A stretch of 8,388 nucleotides of DNA, from the NCBI GenBank assembly GCA_021802375.1, contig JAKAAL010000144.1, positions 1-8,388 of the forward strand, written 5' to 3'. The notes under the pieces were generated by a model. The model did no database searches. It was not told the DNA's origin and saw only the letters and a program-made list of their open reading frames with translations. This DNA comes from Bacillota bacterium. Lineage in GTDB: Bacteria > Bacillota_E > Sulfobacillia > Sulfobacillales > Sulfobacillaceae. The position numbers were made by a program, and so were the translations under genes. Every line of letters starts with the position of its first letter. Position 1 is the first letter of the stretch. This document shows, in pieces, positions 1 to 6,449 of the stretch.

Positions 1-2
1 TG

Positions 3-86
3 CAATCCGCGAAGGGGGACCAGTGGAACGTTGGGGGTAAGAAGAATGTGAACCGGTCTAATTTGCGGACACCCTGCAATCCCTAG
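3..86 (+). CDS. Possible C-terminal tail of an upstream gene (partial)
   Basis: One + strand frame is open from the left edge to TAG at 84-86, which is followed at once by an out-of-frame TGA at 87-89. It would encode about 27 residues, rich in Lys, Asn and Gly, with no recognisable domain. If real, it ends 16 bases before the preferred start of the next gene, consistent with one operon. Another frame is also open from the edge for about 12 codons and ends at TAA 38-40, so the choice of frame is not secure. The family cannot be named. Confidence 0.25.
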   Translation, partial: QSAKGDQWNVGGKKNVNRSNLRTPCNP

Positions 87-102
87 TGAGAGGATGATAA
101 GG

Positions 103-1680
103 ATGAGTGTGACCAAAATCGAAGCCACGCGCGACCAGATCGTGATTTATGTGAGCGGAGCGCACGAAGGAAAAGTGCTTTTACGGGAGACGGTGCCCGT
201 CATTTCGGATAAGCCGGGCCGAACGCTCTCGCTAACGGAGGTCGATCTGCGCGGCGGCTTGGCGAGCATTGCTCGGTTTTCAGGTGAGCATGATCGACTT
301 TTCTCGGAATTTACGCTGTTTCGCCACAATGAGCGAATGGCAGGCGTGTGCTATGTGACGGAGGTGTCCGAAGACGTCACGGAAAATCGGCTCCCTTATC
401 CACAACCCGATACCATCAAAGCGTTGAATGCGAACGCCAGCGATACGAAAACGCTCGGGGTCCAACAAGCCACCTATAATGTCAACCTGCCTGCCCTCAT
501 GGCGGCTTGCCCGTCGGCAGAGACCTTGGAATACCGACATGCTGGTCGAACCTACTGGTTCTTACGGGATCGGGTGAATGTGATCGATGCCTACCTGAGA
601 GAGCAGGATAGGCTTGGTGTGCTCATTACGATGATTCTGCTTAATTCTCCAAAACATTTTAACTCCACGGGAGAAAAAGCGTTATTAGAGGCTTGCTTGC
701 ATCCTGGCTATGATGCCGGGAGCTCCGACGCCTTGATCAGCGCATTCGATATGCGAACCGAAGAAGGCCAGGGCTATTACCGGGCGTTTTGCGAGTTTCT
801 CTCGGAGCGCTATACGCGGGAAGACCGTCTGAATGGGCGCATCGCCGGGTTCATTATTAGCAACGAGGTACAAAGCCAGTACGTGTGGGGAAACGCCGGC
901 GATTTGGACGTGGAAGACTACACACGCGAGTACACTCAAGCCTTGCGTCTTGCATGGCTCTCGGGCCAGAAACATTGCGCGTACCTACGCGTGTATCTTT
1001 CCCTGGATCACTTTTGGAATCAGGCGTTTCATCCCGACCAGCCCCTTCGATACTACAGCGGGCGACAGGTCATCGATGGGATCCATACCCATGCCGTGCG
1101 TGACGGGGATTTCCCCTGGCATGTTGCCCACCACCCTTACCCGGAGGATCTGCGAAGGCCTGATTTTTGGAATGATCGAAGCGCTGAGTTTATCTTCGAC
1201 ACCGCCAGAATCACGTTTCGCAACCTGGAAGTGTTACCCGCTTATCTTGCTCAAGAACGCTTGCTCTATAGGGGCACACCGCGAAGGATCATATTTTCGG
1301 AGCAAGGGTTCAATTCACAGCAGGGCCCCCTACAGGCGCTAACCGAGGACATGGGCGAAGCGGGATACGTCCTGGCTTATCTCAAGGCACGGGCCATTCC
1401 GACGGTCGACATGCTCACGCATCATGCCTACCTCGACAACCCGCACGAATTTGGGTTGAACCTTGGGGTCCGACGGTACGAACCAAACACTGCCGACCAT
1501 GTGGGGCAAGCGAAGCCCATCTACCAGGCCATTCGTGATATGGACACCGAGCAGGAACCAGCGCGCATTACGAAAGCCCGAACCTATATTGGATCCGACG
1601 TTTTTGATTACCTGCGCCAACCGCCCGTCGTAGTCACGGAACGTGATCGGGCCAAATTGTCTGACTTTGGCACGACGTGA
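103..1680 (+). CDS. DUF5722 family protein, glycosidase-like TIM barrel
   Basis: The 525-residue protein resembles the DUF5722 family, which has no firmly assigned activity that I know of. Seen: an N-terminal beta-rich part of about 100 residues, then a barrel-like region with the family-style block HHPYPEDL (around 343-350), the motif ISNEVQS with Glu255, and FSEQGFNS with Glu400. An Asn-Glu pair followed about 145 residues later by a second Glu is the layout of acid/base and nucleophile in clan A glycoside hydrolases, so a retaining glycosidase is a reasonable inference. There is no signal peptide or membrane segment, so it should act in the cytoplasm on an imported oligosaccharide or glycoside. 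ATG 103 is preferred over the in-frame ATG 94, because GAGAGG (88-93) touches the latter but lies 9 bases before the former. The gene ends in TGA 1678-1680. It is first in the visible cluster and is separated from the next gene by an unusually long gap. Confidence 0.8.
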   Translation: MSVTKIEATRDQIVIYVSGAHEGKVLLRETVPVISDKPGRTLSLTEVDLRGGLASIARFSGEHDRLFSEFTLFRHNERMAGVCYVTEVSEDVTENRLPYPQPDTIKALNANASDTKTLGVQQATYNVNLPALMAACPSAETLEYRHAGRTYWFLRDRVNVIDAYLREQDRLGVLITMILLNSPKHFNSTGEKALLEACLHPGYDAGSSDALISAFDMRTEEGQGYYRAFCEFLSERYTREDRLNGRIAGFIISNEVQSQYVWGNAGDLDVEDYTREYTQALRLAWLSGQKHCAYLRVYLSLDHFWNQAFHPDQPLRYYSGRQVIDGIHTHAVRDGDFPWHVAHHPYPEDLRRPDFWNDRSAEFIFDTARITFRNLEVLPAYLAQERLLYRGTPRRIIFSEQGFNSQQGPLQALTEDMGEAGYVLAYLKARAIPTVDMLTHHAYLDNPHEFGLNLGVRRYEPNTADHVGQAKPIYQAIRDMDTEQEPARITKARTYIGSDVFDYLRQPPVVVTERDRAKLSDFGTT

Positions 1681-1803
1681 GCGGGCCGTCCAAGCCGGGA
1701 TTTGGACGCCAGTCTCTGCCACCACTCGGTTCATGTTATCCGAACGACTTTGCCAGCGGGAATTCCAACGGAACGTAACGATCGCTTTATGCGTGATGGA
1801 GTG

Positions 1804-1816
1804 GAGTGGACCACTC
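1804..1816. promoter_or_regulatory. Palindrome GAGTGG-A-CCACTC, candidate operator
   Basis: The two 6-base arms are perfect inverted repeats around a single central A. The site lies in the gap about 240 bases before the MBL-like gene, upstream of a weak promoter-like pair. The size and symmetry would suit a dimeric sugar-responsive repressor, but no regulator gene is in the window and no second copy was seen, so this is a candidate only. Confidence 0.3.
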
Positions 1817-2036
1817 ACCACATCATAGCCAGGGATCCAGCCAACGCCCAGCTCTCGAGCCACAGAACCAAGTACGTCGCGTGCGGCCATGATGATTGAG
1901 GGGGTGCACTTCGGGTATTCGATAAAGACTCTGGAAGCTTGTTCGGGCACACGGCTTGGGACGGATAGGGCTTGCATGAGCTTGCCGCTTTGACCGGCAA
2001 AACCGGGTTGGAGCCGAAGAGCGTGCGCAAGACGGC

Positions 2037-2045
2037 AGGAGGAGG
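2037..2045 (+). promoter_or_regulatory. Ribosome binding site that sets the GTG start of the MBL gene
   Basis: AGGAGGAGG is an almost ideal Shine-Dalgarno sequence, 7 bases before GTG 2053. It rules against the longer in-frame reading from ATG 1972, whose extra 27 residues show no resemblance to the family. Confidence 0.8.
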
Positions 2046-2052
2046 CGGTACG

Positions 2053-2814
2053 GTGATTACGAAGATTCAGGTGGTGGGAGTCGGCCGGATGAAGGTTCCT
2101 GGTCCTGAAGTGTTTTGGATGGAACGATTTGACGAGGAACTCGCGCTCACCCTTTGGATGGTGGTGGTGCAAACGGTGGATCGCGTCCTGTTGATTAATA
2201 CCGGGGTCGCGGCCAATGATACGGCGGTTCCTGAATTGGTCGATGGGATAGCGGGTGGAGGAATGGCTGGGTTGAAATCGCTAGGGATTACGGCGGAGCA
2301 GGTGACCGACGTGGTGATTACTCCGCTCCAGGCCTATGCCATCGGCAATGCTGACCAGTTTCCCCGGGCGACGATTCACCTGTCGCGCCGCGGGTGGATG
2401 GATTATCATGCCCCACCCCGACCGACATCGACCAGGGAGCGACACCGAGCGATTCCGTGGCCGGTGCTGATTTCATTATGGCGCGAGCGCTGGCCCCAGC
2501 TGCATCTCTTGCACGATGAGGACACCATTATTGCAAAGACGGTTACCGTGTCGTGGGTGGGTTGCCATCATCGAAGTTCGTTAGTGATTTGGGTCCAAAC
2601 GGAGACGGGGGTTTTTGCGTTCACCGATATCATCTTTCACCCCGAAAACTTCACCGAAGACAAACCGATCGGAATTGCCGAAGACCGTTACGAATGTCTC
2701 AAAGCCTACGCGCTGATCCGATCCCGGGCGGATCGGGTCTTTGGTTTGTATGATCCGGGATTAGAGCGCGCGTTTCCGGATGGCGTTTTGTTCCGAACGT
2801 CCTCAACAAGCTGA
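2053..2814 (+). CDS. Metallo-beta-lactamase-fold protein without metal site (lactonase-like pseudoenzyme)
   Basis: The 253-residue protein follows the plan of N-acyl-homoserine-lactonase-like MBL proteins: VLLINTGV in place of the usual VDTG segment, a helix ending LGITAEQVTDVVIT, then FPRATIHLS, and a C-terminal DPGLERAFPDG block. The metal site is largely gone. The HxHxDH motif is replaced by TPLQAYA (90-96), so all of its His and Asp ligands are lost. The later GHTPGS block reads GCHHRSS with one usable His (172). Asp192 is kept in TDIIFHPEN. The last His of the usual PGHDP is Tyr233 beside Asp234. The frame is clean and the fold pattern intact, so this is not simple decay. The TGA at 2812-2814 lies 21 bases before the next start. 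A binding, scaffolding or regulatory role, or non-metal chemistry on a sugar lactone, is possible; a normal zinc lactonase is unlikely. Start GTG is chosen from the strong AGGAGGAGG. Confidence 0.75.
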   Translation: MITKIQVVGVGRMKVPGPEVFWMERFDEELALTLWMVVVQTVDRVLLINTGVAANDTAVPELVDGIAGGGMAGLKSLGITAEQVTDVVITPLQAYAIGNADQFPRATIHLSRRGWMDYHAPPRPTSTRERHRAIPWPVLISLWRERWPQLHLLHDEDTIIAKTVTVSWVGCHHRSSLVIWVQTETGVFAFTDIIFHPENFTEDKPIGIAEDRYECLKAYALIRSRADRVFGLYDPGLERAFPDGVLFRTSSTS

Positions 2815-2835
2815 TAGGTAAGGAGTGGATGTTTC

Positions 2836-3932
2836 ATGAAAATTACTGCGATCGACTCGTTTACCGTCCCATTAACCGAGGCCGCCCCGAGCGACTACCA
2901 GATGACTGCGTTGGATCTAACCCGTATCCGAACGGACGAAGGTCTTATCGGCTATGGCTTTGGCAGGACCGACGAAGCCGTGTTGCGAGACCGGATTCGT
3001 CCGCACCTGATGGGGAAAGACCCCGCCGCGATCAATGAGTGGACGGCGGCGCATGTGCTGGACGGGACTTCCGCCGTAGAACACGCTCTGTGGGATGTGT
3101 TGGGCAAGGCGGCGGGCATGCCCGTCCACCGGCTTTTCGGTAGTGCTCGAGACCGGATGCCGTATTATCTGACCTGTGTCTGGCCAGGAGCGGCAGACCA
3201 GTCGCATCTCACCCCCGAAATGCAAGCCGAAGACTTGGCGCACTACGTTCGTCAAGGCCACTCGCGGTTTAAGATTCGAGCATGGCGGCGGGATCCGCTC
3301 GAGGATGTTCAGGTGTACTCGCGCTTACGACAAGCCATCGGCACCATGAGCGTGGAACTCATGCTCGATCGCACCGCTCATCATCCTGGATGGCTCTGGA
3401 CCGAGGCCCAGGCCCTGGCGGTCGCTGAGGCTTTGGCAGCGGTGGGGGGACCTGGCTGGAAGAGCCCTTTGCCCGTGACCAGATCGCAGCCTATCGAAGA
3501 CTGCGAGAATCTGTGTCATTGCCGATTACCGGGGGAGAATTTGGCACGACGCTTAAGGACTTTCGCGACTACTTGGTCGGCCAAGCCGTCGATATCGTGC
3601 AGCCTGATGCGAATGGCAGTGGGGGCTTACTGGCGTGTCGCAAAGTGGCTGCCCTGGCGGAGGCCTTCGAGGTGCCCTGTATTTTGCACGGCACCATGGG
3701 GCCGAATCTCGCGGCGGCCTTGCAAGTCGCCGCTTCGATCCCAAGCTGCCGAATGATGGAGATTGCCTTAATTCACCCGCCGTTGACCCCGGAACAACAA
3801 TGGCAACCCGTGGATCGCATTCTGAAACATCCGGGACTGTTTCATCTCAGCGATGGGCACATCGACGTCCCCAATGGGCCAGGATTGGGCGTGGATATTG
3901 ATGATGCGGCCCTCGAAGCGCTTCGCGTATAG
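2836..3932 (+). pseudogene. Enolase-superfamily (mandelate racemase/MLE-type) enzyme, split by a -1 frameshift
   Basis: The first part (205 codons from ATG 2836) carries the N-terminal capping domain (MKITAIDSFTVPL) and the start of the barrel. The second part, in the frame one base back, begins in the barrel at TWLEEPF and runs to TAG 3930-3932. Joined at the G run 3444-3449 they give a 365-residue protein of normal length for the superfamily. The full catalytic set is visible: KIR (Lys146, Arg148), Asp178 in LMLDRT, the Glu pair in WLEEP (209-210), Glu235 in GGEF, Asp258 in VQPDAN, His285 in LHG and Glu309. This suggests metal-dependent proton abstraction from a sugar acid, by dehydration or racemisation; the substrate is not readable. 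Without the shift, translation stops at 3756 after 306 residues and lacks a working active site. AAGGAG just upstream (2820-2825) supports ATG 2836. It may be a true mutation, an assembly error, or a slippage-dependent gene. Confidence 0.85.
3444..3450 (+). other. Slippery G-tract GGGGGGA at the frameshift
   Basis: The upstream frame reads gtG GGG GGA, so the heptamer has the X XXY YYZ phase required for -1 slippage. After a one-base backward slip the next codon is ACC, followed by TGG CTG GAA GAG (WLEE), the conserved enolase strand. A single missing G in an original run of seven would give the same result. I see no strong downstream stem-loop that would argue for programmed frameshifting. 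Confidence 0.7.
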
Positions 3933-3953
3933 GGGCAGCATCTAGTCGATCCA

Positions 3954-3968
3954 ACGACGGGGCGTCGT
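3954..3968 (+). repeat. Small stem-loop between the enolase and dehydrogenase genes
   Basis: ACGACG and CGTCGT form a 6-base stem with a GGG loop, 21 bases after the enolase stop. No T-run follows, so it is not a convincing intrinsic terminator. It may protect mRNA ends or merely be chance. Confidence 0.35.
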
Positions 3969-4011
3969 GCCCAATGGAAGAGGAAGTCATTAGGAAGAAG
4001 GGACAGTGGCG

Positions 4012-5022
4012 ATGAGACAGGAACCCGCTCTACGCATGGTATTTGAGTCTCCGAACGTGGTCGGCCTACAAACGGAGGAGGTCAACGTAGACGCCTTAGG
4101 CCCCACGGAAGTGGTCATTCGCACCCACGTGACGGTGATCAGCCCCGGCACTGAGTTAGCCAACCTAGGAGACCGCATGGCGATGCACACCGATCAGCCC
4201 AGAACCTTTCCCATTCGGCACGTCGGATATGCCAATGTGGGCACCGTGGTGGCTTGCGGGGCTGCTCTCGCGGTGACTCCGGGAGATCGCGTCTATTCGA
4301 TGGGGAATCATGCTTCGTTAGTCCGTATCGATGCGCAGGATTCTTTTTGTGTTCCGGTGCCGGATGGTTTATCGGACGAACAGGCCGTGTTTGTTCGATT
4401 TGCCCATGTGTCCATGACGACCCTGCGGACCACGATGGCTCGTGCGGGAGATCGCGTGGCCGTGATCGGACTGGGCCTGGTGGGCAATCTGGCAGCCCAA
4501 GTGTTCCAAGCTTCTGGCATGGTGGTCCGGGCGGTGGACCGAGAAGCAGTGCGCCGGGAAGTGGCTCGCCACTGTGGCCTTCAGGTCGTGTCCGGATCGC
4601 CGGCAGCCGCGGAATGGTCCCGTCAACATCGCTTGGTGGTGGAAGCCACCGGGAGTGCTGGGGCGCTCGTCGATGCGATAGATTTGGCTCAGAATGGAGG
4701 GGAAATCGTGATGGTCGGGGCCCCCTGGGGAGGCGACAGGAACAGCGTACCGTCTAGTCGGATTACGCGGCCGGTGTTCGACAGATTTCTGAGGTTGCGA
4801 AGTGGATCCGAATGGGAGATCCCCAGGCAGCCGGATCCATTCCTCTGGGATTCGATCCGGCAGAACATTGACACGGGATTTCGATGGCTGCAGGATGGGA
4901 GCCTCAACATCGAACCGCTCATAACCCATCGTATTGCACCGGAATCGGCGCCCGAAGCCTACCAGGGTCTTCGCGATTATCCGGAAAAGTATCTCGGCGT
5001 GGTCATTCGGTGGCCCTCGTAA
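4012..5022 (+). CDS. Zinc-independent medium-chain dehydrogenase (BchC-like MDR family)
   Basis: The 336-residue protein has the two-domain plan of medium-chain dehydrogenases. The N-terminal GroES-like domain carries VISPGTEL (from about 42; Ser44-Leu49), the hallmark of the subfamily that includes bacteriochlorophyllide dehydrogenase-like proteins (VSxGTE motif). The usual catalytic zinc ligands are absent: the CxTD position reads PGTE and the GHE position reads GYA (72-74). The four-cysteine structural zinc loop is also missing. The Rossmann domain has VIGLGLVG (glycines 153, 155, 158) and Asp176 at the end of the second strand (AVDRE), which favours NAD over NADP. It probably oxidises a hydroxyl of a sugar or sugar acid. 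Start ATG 4012 is preferred over GTG 4006 because AAGGGA (3998-4003) lies 8 bases before the ATG and only 2 before the GTG. It sits between two enolase-superfamily genes, with a 53-base gap before the next start. Exact substrate unknown. Confidence 0.82.
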   Translation: MRQEPALRMVFESPNVVGLQTEEVNVDALGPTEVVIRTHVTVISPGTELANLGDRMAMHTDQPRTFPIRHVGYANVGTVVACGAALAVTPGDRVYSMGNHASLVRIDAQDSFCVPVPDGLSDEQAVFVRFAHVSMTTLRTTMARAGDRVAVIGLGLVGNLAAQVFQASGMVVRAVDREAVRREVARHCGLQVVSGSPAAAEWSRQHRLVVEATGSAGALVDAIDLAQNGGEIVMVGAPWGGDRNSVPSSRITRPVFDRFLRLRSGSEWEIPRQPDPFLWDSIRQNIDTGFRWLQDGSLNIEPLITHRIAPESAPEAYQGLRDYPEKYLGVVIRWPS

Positions 5023-5075
5023 CTCAACCGGACCCGAGTAGACGATAGACGGTATATAGCGAAAGGATGAGACAG

Positions 5076-6206
5076 ATGCGAATTACTCAAGTGACCGTGG
5101 AGCCTCTGGTGCCTCGCGACCATCCAGCGCCGTCGTGGCTCAGCGCATCAGTGATTGCGAACCCGATGTCCATCTACCCTGAGTATTACCCTCAGCGATC
5201 CTCGTGGACTGCCCCGTTTTCGCAAGTGCTCGTGCGAATGACCACGGATGAAGGCGTGATGGGGATGGGCGTGACCGGAGGCGGGGAGGCGGTTCGGGCC
5301 ATCGTCCGGGACCACTTTAGCCGTCTCTTGATCGACCAAGACCCCTTCGACATTGAACGGCTCTGGGACCAACTGTATCGAAGCTCTTTGCCGTACGGGC
5401 GTAAGGGGTTGTCGGCCTTTGCCATCAGCGGGGTGGATATAGCCCTTTGGGATCTGCTCGGCAAGATTCAAGGTCGGCCCGTGTATCAGTTGCTAGGGGG
5501 CTCCAGCAAGCGAGACATTCCCGTGTATCAAACCACCAATGATCCCGCGGATTGGGCGGAGTCGGAGAGTTTTGGGATTAAACTCGCCATGCCCCATGGA
5601 CCAGTGGATGGCTTGCCCGGAATTTCTCACAATCTGGATCTCATACGGGCCTGTCGCGAAACCATTGGCCCTGAACGGGACATTATGTTGGACTGCTTCA
5701 TGGCATGGGATGTTGAATATACTCTTCGGATGCGCGAAGCTGTCGAACGCTTTGGCGTTCGTTGGATTGAAGAACCGCTTCCTCCCGATGACTATCATGG
5801 CTATGAAGCCCTCGGCAAGCATGGCAGTGCGGTTGCCATCGCCACGGGGGAACATGAACATACGCGCTGGGGATTCCGCGATTTGATTGAAACCGGGGGG
5901 GTGACGATTCTCCAACCTGATCTGAGTTGGGTGGGAGGGATTACCGAAACCCGGCGCATTTGTGCCCTGGCGTCGGCCTATCATTTGGCGGTGGTGCCTC
6001 ATGCGGGAGGGTTAACGGCAGCAGGGCTTCACCTGATAAAAAGTCAAGTCAATGCTCCGTACGCCGAGTGGGTTCGCACTTGGGATCGCAATCAAGAGAG
6101 GCCCGTAGCCGTCATCCAAGGCGTCCCGGACCCGATCCAAGGGAAGATCAACCCCAGCGATGAACCCGGGTTAGGGATACAATATGCCACGCAAGCACCG
6201 AGATAA
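5076..6206 (+). CDS. L-rhamnonate dehydratase-like enolase-superfamily enzyme
   Basis: The 376-residue protein would remove water from a six-carbon acid sugar to give a 2-keto-3-deoxy acid, using Mg. It resembles E. coli RhmD (YfaW): NPMSIYPEY, the HGPxDG block after Lys169, LDCFMAWDVEY, IEEPLPPDDYHGYEAL, ATGEHEHT, QPDLSWVGG and VVPHAGG. The metal ligands correspond to Asp206, Glu232 and Glu259. His260, Asp282 (dyad partner), His309 (catalytic base) and Glu331 match in order and spacing the RhmD set 281, 302, 329, 349 as I recall it. An early His (RDHP) and the Arg of PQRSS could match the substrate-binding His33 and Arg59. The residue two after Lys169 is Ala rather than a second Lys. ATG 5076 is preferred over ATG 5067, because GAAAGGA (5061-5067) touches the latter and lies 8 bases before the former. 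Last gene of the cluster. L-rhamnonate is likely, but L-lyxonate, L-mannonate or another epimer is possible. Confidence 0.85.
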   Translation: MRITQVTVEPLVPRDHPAPSWLSASVIANPMSIYPEYYPQRSSWTAPFSQVLVRMTTDEGVMGMGVTGGGEAVRAIVRDHFSRLLIDQDPFDIERLWDQLYRSSLPYGRKGLSAFAISGVDIALWDLLGKIQGRPVYQLLGGSSKRDIPVYQTTNDPADWAESESFGIKLAMPHGPVDGLPGISHNLDLIRACRETIGPERDIMLDCFMAWDVEYTLRMREAVERFGVRWIEEPLPPDDYHGYEALGKHGSAVAIATGEHEHTRWGFRDLIETGGVTILQPDLSWVGGITETRRICALASAYHLAVVPHAGGLTAAGLHLIKSQVNAPYAEWVRTWDRNQERPVAVIQGVPDPIQGKINPSDEPGLGIQYATQAPR

Positions 6207-6449
6207 ACGTCGAGTCAAGGTCTGAAAGCCCGGAGGCTAGCACCACGATGCAAGCGGCCCCTATTGTTCGAGGGGGTTCGTTTGGGCGTCGGTGCCACGG
6301 GGGGAAATCCATCCTTCGTCCCTTGGGGGTGGCCGCCGGAACGGCATGGGTACCACGAACGTCAAAGAGACACGCGGAATGCCTCCCGCAGTAGAGCCGG
6401 ATATGGCCAAAATCTCCTTCGACCAAGGTTTTGACGTCCGTAACGGCTG
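6207..6449. other. Spacer between convergent genes
   Basis: The spacer separates the converging dehydratase and BNR genes. I find no strong intrinsic terminator on either strand. The best pairings are a 5-base CCCCT/AGGGG stem near 6258-6275 and 4-base stems, all without T-runs. Reading on the minus strand past the TAG at 6450-6452 stays open for about 58 more codons and includes RDEGWIS, but this gives no clear further repeat. Confidence 0.4.

Larger units (their letters stand above)
1681..2052. other. Long gap between DUF5722 and MBL genes
   Basis: This is the only long gap inside an otherwise tightly packed cluster. I see no gene with a credible ribosome binding site here. On the minus strand an open frame of 277 codons (1339-2172) crosses the whole gap and also overlaps both neighbouring genes antisense. 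Its central part reads as protein-like but matches nothing I recognise, and it has no supported start. On the + strand the gap holds a perfect 13-base palindrome (1804-1816) and a weak promoter-like pair, TTGAGG at 1896-1901 with GATAAA at 1921-1926 (19-base spacer, 4 of 6 matches each). It may carry an internal promoter and operator for the four genes downstream, or the remains of a lost gene. Confidence 0.4.

Noticed and set aside
1896..1926. TTGAGG / GATAAA promoter-like pair
   Set aside because: Only 4 of 6 matches in each box and a 19-base spacer; such pairs occur often by chance. It is mentioned only in the gap entry.
1972..2052. 27-residue extension of the MBL protein from ATG 1972
   Set aside because: The ideal Shine-Dalgarno lies inside this stretch before GTG 2053, and the extra residues do not fit the fold.
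1339..2172. 277-codon open frame on the minus strand
   Set aside because: It overlaps two well supported + strand genes, starts inside the MBL gene with no good ribosome site, has a His-rich start that is a reflection of the opposite strand, and matches no family I know. It is kept only as a comment on the gap.
2715..2739. GATCCGATC...GATCGGGTC stem-loop (9 pairs with one G-T)
   Set aside because: It lies well inside the MBL coding region where codons explain the sequence, has no T-run, and is more likely chance in GC-rich DNA than a terminator.
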